Part shown: positions 1 to 5,291 of the stretch, in pieces
Layout: every line of letters begins with the position of its first letter
Position numbering within the stretch: position 1 is the stretch's first letter
DNA from: Spirochaetes bacterium RBG_16_67_19
Lineage (GTDB): Bacteria > Spirochaetota > Spirochaetia > SZUA-6 > DRHE01
Assembly: GCA_001829505.1 (NCBI GenBank)
Contig: MIBK01000220.1
Location: 4,540 to 9,830 of the forward strand
Direction: 5' to 3'
Length of the DNA: 5,291 bases
The notes under the pieces: model-generated
Database searches by the model: none
What the model was told of the DNA's origin: nothing
Seen by the model: only the letters and a program-made list of their open reading frames with translations
Made by a program: the position numbers and the translations under genes

Positions 1-11
1 CCGGCAAGGCC

Positions 12-3000
12 TCACTGCAGGCGGGACAACCGCTCGCTGATGAACTCGGATTTCTCCTTCAGCCCGACGCTGCCGGTGCGGATCAGCAGGCACTGGGGGG
101 CCTGGGGGTCAAGGGCCACGCTGCCGCCGCTTTCGGCGATCAGGCGCAGGACCCGGTCCACCGCCACCTGGGCCACCCGCGTGAACTCCACCCGGGCCAG
201 GCCCCTGGACTCCTTCAGGGAGCTGATGTACAGGCGCCGGCAGAGCAGGCGGATCTCGGCTATGCCGAAGAGGCTGCGCACCTCCTCGGGCGGGGGACCG
301 AAGCGGTCCTCCAGCTCCCGCTCGGTGGCCTCCAGCTCCGGCTCGCTGCCGATCGAGGCGATCTTCTTGTACATCTCCATCTTGGCCATGGGCTCGGCGA
401 TGTAGGAGTCGGGGATGAAGCCGGAGTATTCCAGCTCCAGGTACACCTCGGGGGGCTCCTCCCGCTTCTCCTGGGCCAACTCGCCCACCGCCTGGTCCAG
501 CATCTTCAGATACATGTCCAGCCCCACCGCCAGGATGTCCCCGTGCTGCTCCCGGCCCAGGAGGTTGCCCGCTCCGCGGATTTCCAGGTCCTTCAGGGCG
601 ATGCGGAAGCCGGAGCCCAGCTCGGTGAAGTCGGAGATGATGCGCAGCCGCTTCATGGCCAGCTCCGAGATCACCTTCCGGTCCGGGTAGAACAGGTAGG
701 CGTAGGCCGGCTGGTCGGAGCGCCCCACCCGCCCGCGCAGCTGGTAGAGCTGGGAGATGCCGAACATGTCCGCCCGGTCGATGATGATGGTGTTCACGTT
801 GGGGATGTCCAGGCCGTTCTCGATGATCGCCGTGGCCAGCAGCACCTGGTAGTCCCCCCGCACGAAGCCGTGCATCACCTCCTCCAGCTGCTCCTCGTCC
901 AGCTGGCCGTGGGCGGTGATCACGCGCACCTCCGGAAGCAGGCGCGCCAGGAAGGACTGCACCCGCCCCATGGTCTCGATGCGGTTGTGCAGGTAGTAGA
1001 CCTGGCCCCCGCGGTCCAGCTCCTGGCGCACGGCGCGGGCCACCAGCTCCTCGTCGAACTCCTGGATGAAGGTCTCGATCGGGAAGCGGTTGGCCGGCGG
1101 GGTCTCGATCACCGACATGTCCCGAATCTTCATCAGGGCCATGTGCATGGTGCGCGGGATGGGGGTGGCCGTGAGGGTCAGGCAGTCCACCGAGGCCCGC
1201 AGCTCCTTCAGGCGCTCCTTGTCCTTCACCCCGAAGCGCTGCTCCTCGTCCACCACCATCAGCCCCAGGTTCTTGAAGCGCACGTCCTTCTGCAGCAGGC
1301 GGTGCGTGCCGATCACCACGTCTACCTGGCCCTCCCCCAGGGCGCGCACCACGCTTTTCTGTTCCCCCGCCGTCCGGAAACGGGAGAGCATCTGCACCCG
1401 CACCGGGAAGCCGCGGAAGCGCTCCTGGAAGGTCTCGAAGTGCTGCTCGGTCAGGATGGTGGTGGGGGCCAGCATGGCCACCTGTTTGCCGCCCATGACC
1501 GCCTTGAAGGCGGCCCGCAGGGCCACCTCCGTCTTGCCGTAGCCCACGTCCCCGCAGACCAGGCGGTCCATGGGCCGCGTGCTCTCCATGTCCAGCTTGA
1601 CCGCTTCGATGGCCGCCAGCTGGTCCTCCGTTTCCTGGTAGGGGAAGCGCGCCTCGAACTCGCTCTGCCAGTCGGTGTCCGGGGCGAAGGCGAAACCCTG
1701 GGCCGCGTTGCGCCGGGCGTACAGGGCGGCCAGGCGGCGGGCCATATCCTCCACCGAGCGGCGGACCCGCTCCTTCTTGTTCTGCCAGCCCTTGCCGCCC
1801 AGGCGGTCCAGCTTGGGGGTCCTGCCTTCCTGGCCCACGTAGCGCTGGATCAGGTTCACCTGCTCGATGGGCAGGAACACCTTCTCCCCGCCGTCATAGG
1901 CCAGGCTGATGTAGTCCCGTTCGTGGCCGGCGGCCCGGATGCGCTCGATGCCCTGGAACAGCCCGATGCCGTAGTGCAGGTGCACCACGAAGTCCCCCGG
2001 GGCGAGGTCCACGAAGGAGTCGATGACCTGGGTCTTGGCCGCGGCCAGCGAGCGGGGGATGCGCTTCTTGCGCCCGAAAATCTCGTTCTCCTGGATCACC
2101 AGGATCTTCAACTGGGGCACGGCGAAGCCCCGGGAGATGCCCTCGGGGAAGACCTCCACTTTCAGGTCTTTCAACAGGAAGCGCAGGCGCTCGGCCTGGT
2201 GGGCGTACTCGGCGAAGATGTAGATGCGGTAGCCCAGGCCCAGCAGGTTGGCCAGCTCCTCGCGAAAGAAAGGGATATTGCCGAAGAAGGAGCGCGGCGG
2301 ATCGCAGCCGAAGCGCACCCTGGGCCCCGCCCCGGCGGGTGCCTTCAGGGCCTGGATGCGCACCTGGCGGGCGAAGCGCTTCTCCAGCGTCCCGTACTCC
2401 AACAAGATGTGGCGCGGCGGGGGGGAGTAGCCTGTTTTCTCCCTGCGGGTCTGCGAGCGGCGGTACAGCTCCAGGTACTCCTTGCGCATCGCCGCGGAGC
2501 CGGCGGCCAGGCGCTCGGGATCGACCAGGAAAAGCAGGGAGCTTTCCCCCAGGTAATCCGTTAGGCAGGCCGGCTGGTCGAAGCACAGCGGATGCAGGTA
2601 CTCGGCGCCCGGGGTCTCCGGATCCAGGGCCAGCCTTTCCAGCAGCTCCTCTACGCCCTCGCCCCCCTCCCCCAGGCGCCGGCGCAGGGTCCGCAGCTCC
2701 CCGGGAGAGAACTGGACTTCGCGCACCGGAGCCACCCGCGCCTGGTCGCGGCGCCGGACGGAAGCCTGGCTCAACGGATCGAAGGCCTTCAGCTCCGAAA
2801 GGCGGTCCAGGTCGAAAACCAGCCGCAGTGCCTCCTGGCCGGCGTGGGGATACACGTCGGCCACCTCGCCGCGCAGGGCGAACTCCCCGTGCAGGCTCAC
2901 CCGCGGCACTCGCAGGTAGCCCAGGGACTGCAGGCGTCCGGCCAGCTCCACGGGGTCCAGAGGTTGGCCGGCCCGCAGCGCCAGGACCTCCCCGGCCAGG

Positions 3001-3416
3001 TATCCGGGGGGCGGGAGAGGGTGCAGCGCGGCCCGCAGGCTGGCCACCACCAGGAGCGGCTCGCCCGCCAGCAGTCGGGTCAGCACGCTGGCCCTCTCGC
3101 CGGCCACCGCGGGCAGGGGGCGGCCGTCGCCGTACGGAAGGGTGCCCCAGGCCGGGAAAAGCGCTCCCCCCCGGCCCGCTTCCGGCTGGAAAACCGCCAG
3201 GTCCTCCACCATTTCGCCCGCTTCCGCCTCCGTGGGCACGATCAGCAGGCAGGAGCGGCCGGAGGAGACCCTCTCCGCCACCAGGGGCAGGAGCGCCCCG
3301 GCCAGCCCCTCGGCCTCCACGGGGAAGCTCTGCGCCTCCACCAGGCCGGAGAGCGTGCGCATGGGCTCGTATTGACTTAAGGCCGAAGCCAGATGATTAA
3401 TTAATAAGGAAATCAT
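12..3416 (-). CDS. mfd: Transcription-repair coupling factor Mfd (TRCF), complete
   Basis: Mfd is a cytoplasmic, ATP-driven DNA translocase. It binds RNA polymerase stalled at lesions, pushes it off and recruits UvrA for nucleotide excision repair. The 1134-residue product is close to the family norm (about 1150 in E. coli). Seen in order: a degenerate UvrB-like module (about 25-240) lacking a Walker A motif but keeping HGEFALRGEVADVYP (176-190); the CarD-like RNA-polymerase-interaction domain (about 466-530, VVHLHYGIGLF); a superfamily 2 helicase core with FPYQETEDQ (591-599), Walker A GDVGYGKTE (622-630), DEEQ box (723-726), TATPIPR (749-755) and arginine fingers QLYQLRGRVGRS (889-900); a TRG-type segment (about 935-953, ending RGAGNLLG); and the C-terminal regulatory domain (about 990-1134). 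All catalytic residues are present. The ATG at 3416 has only a weak GGA upstream. Met19 (codon 3360-3362) is an alternative start, discussed in the findings. It is divergent from the gene at 3451. Its terminator, if any, lies outside the window. Confidence 0.98.
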   Translation of the reverse strand: MISLLINHLASALSQYEPMRTLSGLVEAQSFPVEAEGLAGALLPLVAERVSSGRSCLLIVPTEAEAGEMVEDLAVFQPEAGRGGALFPAWGTLPYGDGRPLPAVAGERASVLTRLLAGEPLLVVASLRAALHPLPPPGYLAGEVLALRAGQPLDPVELAGRLQSLGYLRVPRVSLHGEFALRGEVADVYPHAGQEALRLVFDLDRLSELKAFDPLSQASVRRRDQARVAPVREVQFSPGELRTLRRRLGEGGEGVEELLERLALDPETPGAEYLHPLCFDQPACLTDYLGESSLLFLVDPERLAAGSAAMRKEYLELYRRSQTRREKTGYSPPPRHILLEYGTLEKRFARQVRIQALKAPAGAGPRVRFGCDPPRSFFGNIPFFREELANLLGLGYRIYIFAEYAHQAERLRFLLKDLKVEVFPEGISRGFAVPQLKILVIQENEIFGRKKRIPRSLAAAKTQVIDSFVDLAPGDFVVHLHYGIGLFQGIERIRAAGHERDYISLAYDGGEKVFLPIEQVNLIQRYVGQEGRTPKLDRLGGKGWQNKKERVRRSVEDMARRLAALYARRNAAQGFAFAPDTDWQSEFEARFPYQETEDQLAAIEAVKLDMESTRPMDRLVCGDVGYGKTEVALRAAFKAVMGGKQVAMLAPTTILTEQHFETFQERFRGFPVRVQMLSRFRTAGEQKSVVRALGEGQVDVVIGTHRLLQKDVRFKNLGLMVVDEEQRFGVKDKERLKELRASVDCLTLTATPIPRTMHMALMKIRDMSVIETPPANRFPIETFIQEFDEELVARAVRQELDRGGQVYYLHNRIETMGRVQSFLARLLPEVRVITAHGQLDEEQLEEVMHGFVRGDYQVLLATAIIENGLDIPNVNTIIIDRADMFGISQLYQLRGRVGRSDQPAYAYLFYPDRKVISELAMKRLRIISDFTELGSGFRIALKDLEIRGAGNLLGREQHGDILAVGLDMYLKMLDQAVGELAQEKREEPPEVYLELEYSGFIPDSYIAEPMAKMEMYKKIASIGSEPELEATERELEDRFGPPPEEVRSLFGIAEIRLLCRRLYISSLKESRGLARVEFTRVAQVAVDRVLRLIAESGGSVALDPQAPQCLLIRTGSVGLKEKSEFISERLSRLQ
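3372..3401 (+). promoter_or_regulatory. Candidate sigma70 promoter for the plus-strand gene pair
   Basis: A -35-like TTGACT (3372-3377, five of six consensus bases) lies 18 bases before a -10-like ATTAAT (3396-3401, four of six). A start of transcription near 3408 would leave a leader of roughly 40 bases before the GTG at 3451. The site sits in the most AT-rich part of a GC-rich window and lies within the first 15 codons of mfd on the opposite strand. The 18-base spacer is slightly long. This rests on pattern only. Confidence 0.45.
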
Positions 3417-3435
3417 GCGATCGTCCGAAGATTAA
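3406..3435 (+). other. Possible leader mini-ORF with its own Shine-Dalgarno
   Basis: AAGGA (3406-3410) lies 4 bases before an ATG at 3415-3417, which opens a six-codon frame reading MRSSED and ending in TAA at 3433-3435. The frame is the same as that of the gene starting at 3451, and the stop touches that gene's ribosome binding site (3434-3440). The ATG also overlaps the mfd start codon on the other strand inside a CATG. The transcription start predicted near 3408 would cut into AAGGA, which argues against strong use. Chance is a fair alternative. Confidence 0.2.
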
Positions 3436-3436
3436 A
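3431..3436 (-). promoter_or_regulatory. Candidate -10 element for mfd
   Basis: Read on the minus strand this is TTTAAT, five of six bases of TATAAT, and it would start transcription about 8 bases before the mfd ATG. No good -35 hexamer is present: at 15-18 base spacing the best is CAGTCA with three matches. It overlaps the ribosome binding site of the divergent gene. If mfd starts at Met19 instead, the leader would be about 62 bases. Confidence 0.25.
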
Positions 3437-3440
3437 GGGG
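3434..3440 (+). promoter_or_regulatory. Ribosome binding site supporting the GTG start at 3451
   Basis: AAAGGGG ends 10 bases before the GTG codon and is the main reason for choosing that start. The in-frame ATG at 3475 has no comparable site and would remove the only charged residue before the hydrophobic stretch of the signal peptide. Confidence 0.6.
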
Positions 3441-3450
3441 AACCACGAAA

Positions 3451-4407
3451 GTGACTGCCTTAATACGGACAGCGATGTGTCTCATCTTCGCCTTGCAGCT
3501 GGCCGGCCTGTCCCAGGCCGAAGCCCAGGGGGTCAGCTTTTCCATCCGCTTCCACGAGAAGCGCATCTACTACCTCGGCGACGCCCAGAACCCCGTGCTC
3601 CTGGAAGCGGCCCTGGCCAATGAAAGCTCCGCCACCTTCCGCTTCAAGATGGCGGAGAACCGCTTCTTCAACCTGGACTTCGAGGTGAGCAATCCCTCCA
3701 ACCAGCTGCTGGACCACGCCCAGAAATTTATCAGATCGAAAAACTCCAATCAACCCGTCTTTCTGCGCGAGGTGACCCTGGAGCCCGGCGAGCGCTACAG
3801 CATCACGGTGAACCTGAACGAGTTCGTGGAGTTCCGCTCCGCAGGACTGTACACGGCGCAGGGGCTGTTCTATCCCGAGCTGTCCACCTCCTCCGCGGCC
3901 CCGTTGCGCTCCAATACCCTTTCCCTGAGCCTTCGCCCGGCCGTGGTCTTCCCCGAGGAGAAGGCCCGCATCGAGGCGGAGACCGGCGCCCTCCTGGCCC
4001 GCGAGCCCCTGCCCCCCGACGAGGTGGTGGCCTACACCCTGCGGGCCCGGCAGAAGAGCCAGTGGGAGAAGTTCTTCCTGTACCTGGACCTGGAGAGCCT
4101 CTACCAGGCCAGCCCGCCCCGCCGGGAGAGCTACCGCCGCCTGTCCGAGGAGAACCGCCGGGCCGCCCTGGAAGGCTACCGCCGGCAGCTGCAGCAGACG
4201 GTGGTGGACACGGACATCGTCCTGATCCCCACGGACTTCGAGGTCCAGCGGACCTCCTACTCCCCCTTCGAGGCGGAGGTGCAGGTGCTGGAGAAGTTCC
4301 GGCAGCGGGATTTCACCGAGCTCAAGCGCTTCACCTACAACCTGACGCGCCGCGACCGCATCTGGCTGATCACGGGGTACGAAACGGTCAACCTGGGCAC
4401 GGAATGA
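3451..4407 (+). CDS. Exported protein of unknown function, possible NTF2-like C-terminal domain
   Basis: The 318-residue product is not assignable to a named family. Residues 1-25 look like a Sec signal peptide: Arg6, a hydrophobic core CLIFALQLAGL (10-20), and an AEA|Q cleavage site after Ala25 (or SQA|E after Ala23). There is no lipobox cysteine, so a soluble exported protein is expected, in the periplasm if the cell is diderm. Residues about 27-165 are rich in beta-strand patterns, with LEPGERYSITVNL (110-122) and SAGLYTAQGLFY (130-141), resembling an immunoglobulin-like or BsuPI-like sandwich. A charged helical stretch follows (about 188-250). Residues about 255-318 alternate in strands and end RDRIWLITGYETVNLG, a pattern typical of NTF2-like/SnoaL-type domains. 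No catalytic motif is visible. It overlaps the next gene by four bases (ATGA), so the two are probably one operon. The domain calls are inference from patterning; the signal peptide is better supported. Confidence 0.85.
   Translation: MTALIRTAMCLIFALQLAGLSQAEAQGVSFSIRFHEKRIYYLGDAQNPVLLEAALANESSATFRFKMAENRFFNLDFEVSNPSNQLLDHAQKFIRSKNSNQPVFLREVTLEPGERYSITVNLNEFVEFRSAGLYTAQGLFYPELSTSSAAPLRSNTLSLSLRPAVVFPEEKARIEAETGALLAREPLPPDEVVAYTLRARQKSQWEKFFLYLDLESLYQASPPRRESYRRLSEENRRAALEGYRRQLQQTVVDTDIVLIPTDFEVQRTSYSPFEAEVQVLEKFRQRDFTELKRFTYNLTRRDRIWLITGYETVNLGTE
4404..4407 (+). other. ATGA stop-start overlap (translational coupling)
   Basis: The start codon of the PilZ gene shares bases with the TGA stop of the exported protein. 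Only a poor GG-type site (GGGCACGGA) precedes it, so reinitiation by ribosomes finishing the upstream gene is the likely entry route. Confidence 0.8.
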
Positions 4408-5150
4408 AGGCGCTGGTCATCGCCCGCAACGATGCCCTGAAGAACCTCCTGGCCTACCATCTCAAGCCGCTGGGCTTCGAGGTCACCTACTTCAGCGACC
4501 CGGTGAAGGCCCTCGAGGAGCTGGAGCGCCTGGAACCGGAGATGATCCTGGCCAGCGCGGTGGACTTCCCCCGGCACTGGAAAACGCTGGCCCGGGTGCT
4601 GCGCGAGAAGCGCTCCAAGGAGGAGTGCGTTTTCGTGCTGCTGGCCGGGAGCCTCCCTTTCGAGGAGGCGGCCAAGGCCACCCATCTGGGGGTCAACGGG
4701 ATCGTCGGCGCGGACCTGAGCGACAGGCAGCAGGTGCGGCAGCTGGCCCAGCTGTACCGCCGCTACCGCTCCGTGAAGGACCAGCGCCGCTTCCAGCGCC
4801 TGGTGCCGACCGCGGAGGAACGCCTGCAGCTGGTGTTCGTGCACCCCCGCAGCTCGGTGATCATCACCGGCAGCCTGTCGGAAATATCGATCCAGGGAGC
4901 GGGCTTCAAACCCGCCGAACCGGAAAGCACGGCCGACCTGCGGCGGGGCGAGGAAATCCCCCTGGCCACGCTGCGCGTGGGAGAGGACCTGGTCACCCTG
5001 GTCTGCCAGGTCAGCCGCAACCGGGGCGAGCTGGGCCTGCAGTTCAGCTCCTTCGAGCCCGGCGGGCACCACAAGCTGTTCCGCTACATCCGCAGCCGGT
5101 CCAAGCGCGAGCTGCAGCAGGCCATGGCCCGCGCGGTCCCCGAGAGCTGA
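4404..5150 (+). CDS. Degenerate receiver-like domain fused to a PilZ domain
   Basis: The 248-residue product has no signal peptide or membrane segment and is expected in the cytoplasm. Residues 1-115 follow the alternating strand-helix pattern of response-regulator receivers (MKALVIARNDALKNLL, then EPEMILAS, VFVLLAGS and GVNGIVGADLS), but the key residues are missing: the acidic pair is replaced by Ala-Arg-Asn (7-9), the phospho-acceptor Asp by about Ser51, the Thr/Ser switch by Ala, and the catalytic Lys is absent. A linker helix (about 107-125) leads to a PilZ domain (about 126-232): RxxxR at Arg128-Arg132, the second motif SEISIQGAG (159-167) with Glu160 in place of the usual Asp/Asn, and a closing strand ELGLQFSSF (209-217). 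PilZ domains of this form bind cyclic di-GMP and act by altering partner proteins, often in motility or envelope functions. Binding here is likely but unproven because of Glu160. An earlier in-frame reading exists from 4062, but it overlaps the exported protein and shows no receiver pattern, so the ATG at 4404 is preferred. Confidence 0.9.
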   Translation: MKALVIARNDALKNLLAYHLKPLGFEVTYFSDPVKALEELERLEPEMILASAVDFPRHWKTLARVLREKRSKEECVFVLLAGSLPFEEAAKATHLGVNGIVGADLSDRQQVRQLAQLYRRYRSVKDQRRFQRLVPTAEERLQLVFVHPRSSVIITGSLSEISIQGAGFKPAEPESTADLRRGEEIPLATLRVGEDLVTLVCQVSRNRGELGLQFSSFEPGGHHKLFRYIRSRSKRELQQAMARAVPES

Positions 5151-5153
5151 AAG

Positions 5154-5175
5154 CCCCCTCAGCCCCGCCCCGCCC
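5154..5175 (-). other. G-quadruplex motif on the minus strand
   Basis: The plus strand carries C-tracts at 5154-5158, 5163-5166, 5168-5171 and 5173-5175, so the minus strand has four runs of three or more G with loops of 1, 1 and 4 bases. This satisfies the usual three-tetrad G4 rule, and short loops favour stability. It begins 3 bases after the PilZ gene stop codon. Further GGG runs follow at 5183-5185, 5193-5195 and 5203-5205. Folding in the cell is unproven. Confidence 0.6.
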
Positions 5176-5210
5176 TGCCGCGCCCTGCTCTGCCCTGCAC
5201 GGCCCTGCCG
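5161..5210. repeat. Five imperfect tandem copies of a 10-base unit
   Basis: Consecutive 10-base blocks fit the consensus N-GCCC(T/C)-GC-NN. The hexamer GCCCTG recurs exactly every 10 bases at 5172, 5182, 5192 and 5202, and the first block has GCCCCG at 5162. An inverted copy, CAGGGC, follows at 5213-5218 and forms the stem of the hairpin there. GC-rich composition alone could give some of this, but the fixed spacing over four hexamers is notable. Confidence 0.65.
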
Positions 5211-5218
5211 TGCAGGGC
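5192..5218 (+). terminator. Perfect 11-bp hairpin, possible terminator of the plus-strand pair
   Basis: GCCCTGCACGG (5192-5202) pairs fully with CCGTGCAGGGC (5208-5218) around a 5-base loop, CCCTG. It lies 41 bases after the PilZ stop codon. No U-tract follows on either strand, so it is not a classical intrinsic terminator. It could act with Rho, given the C-rich tract before it, or protect the 3' end of the message. Confidence 0.4.
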
Positions 5219-5238
5219 CAGGGAGAAGCGCTCCCAGG
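5218..5238. repeat. Small second inverted repeat
   Basis: GGGAG (5221-5225) pairs with CTCCC (5231-5235) around AAGCG. An A-A mismatch separates this from two more outer C-G pairs (5218-5219 with 5237-5238). It abuts the larger hairpin and shares base 5218 with it, so the two form next to each other or compete at that base. It is short enough to be chance. Confidence 0.25.
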
Positions 5239-5266
5239 GGTCGCCCGGCAGACGGCCGTGGCGGCA

Positions 5267-5291
5267 GCCGGGGGCATGGGGCTTGCCCGGC
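5267..5291. repeat. Inverted repeat at the window edge
   Basis: GCCGGG (5267-5272) pairs with CCCGGC (5286-5291), and two more pairs form if two G are bulged. GCCCGGC also occurs as a direct repeat at 5243-5249 and 5285-5291. The repeat is cut off by the window end, so its full extent cannot be seen. Apart from these repeats, nothing gene-like is visible between 5151 and 5291. Confidence 0.25.

Noticed and set aside
466..530. Tyr in the Mfd RNA-polymerase-interaction motif (HYGIG where HGIG is common) as a defect
   Set aside because: Nearby residues are intact, and I recall the same wording in spirochaetal Mfd proteins, so it looks like a lineage variant and not damage.
543..2564. A 673-codon open frame on the plus strand, opposite mfd
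   Set aside because: It lies wholly antisense to a full-length, motif-perfect mfd gene. Its translation is rich in His, Gln, Val and Leu with no domain, which is the expected by-product of GC-rich codon bias on the other strand.
2339..3400. Plus-strand open frame rich in Pro, Arg, Gly and Ala opposite the 5' part of mfd
   Set aside because: Low-complexity composition and overlap with the conserved Mfd N-terminal domains mark it as a shadow of GC-rich coding DNA.
4062..4403. N-terminal extension of the PilZ protein from an upstream in-frame ATG
   Set aside because: It overlaps the exported protein gene by over 340 bases and reads as Pro/Gly/Ala-rich low complexity; the receiver-like fold begins exactly at the ATG at 4404.
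4335..5072. Minus-strand 245-codon open frame opposite the PilZ gene
   Set aside because: The plus-strand reading gives recognisable receiver-like and PilZ patterns with an ATGA coupling; the minus reading has no domain and spans two genes.
5044..5277. Minus-strand 77-codon open frame across the non-coding tail
   Set aside because: Ala/Arg/Gly/Cys-rich translation through the repeat array, no convincing ribosome binding site, and overlap with the PilZ C-terminus.
1..5291. Near-match of the first ten bases (inverted) to the last bases of the window
   Set aside because: The similarity (CCGGCAAGGC against the inverse of GCTTGCCCGG) is imperfect and short in GC-rich DNA, and there is no mobile-element gene between the ends.

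Overview
The window is GC-rich bacterial chromosomal DNA with three complete protein-coding genes and a short repeat- and hairpin-rich non-coding tail. The source is probably a high-GC member of the Spirochaetota. That rests on the wording of the Mfd protein (for example HYGIGLF, NLIQRYVG and the GFIPDSYI stretch) and on the look of the two downstream proteins, which I associate from memory with spirochaetes. It is inference and was not searched.

Layout: positions 12-3416 (minus strand) hold a full-length mfd gene, the transcription-repair coupling factor, with every helicase motif intact. A 34-base gap (3417-3450) separates its start from a divergent plus-strand pair. The first plus-strand gene (3451-4407) encodes an exported protein of unknown function: a signal peptide, a beta-rich N-terminal half and an NTF2-like-looking C-terminal half. 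The second (4404-5150) begins inside the stop codon of the first (ATGA) and encodes a two-domain cytoplasmic protein: a receiver-like fold lacking every phosphorylation residue, followed by a PilZ (c-di-GMP-type) domain. The overlap means the pair is almost certainly co-transcribed and translationally coupled.

The divergent junction is the only extended AT-rich stretch (3371-3440, about 40% GC). It carries a candidate sigma70 promoter for the plus-strand pair lying inside the first codons of mfd, a candidate -10 element for mfd lying in the leader of the pair, and a six-codon mini-ORF in frame with the first plus-strand gene. Downstream of the pair (5151-5291) there is no gene. Instead there is a strongly C-biased tract built on a 10-base period, a four-tract G-quadruplex motif on the minus strand, and a perfect 11-bp hairpin without a U-tract.

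How it fits together: mfd is a housekeeping repair gene and probably only a neighbour. The plus-strand pair is the least explained part. It links an envelope-side protein to a cytoplasmic protein that could sense c-di-GMP but cannot be a normal phospho-receiver. No mobile element, CRISPR array, tRNA or rRNA was seen.
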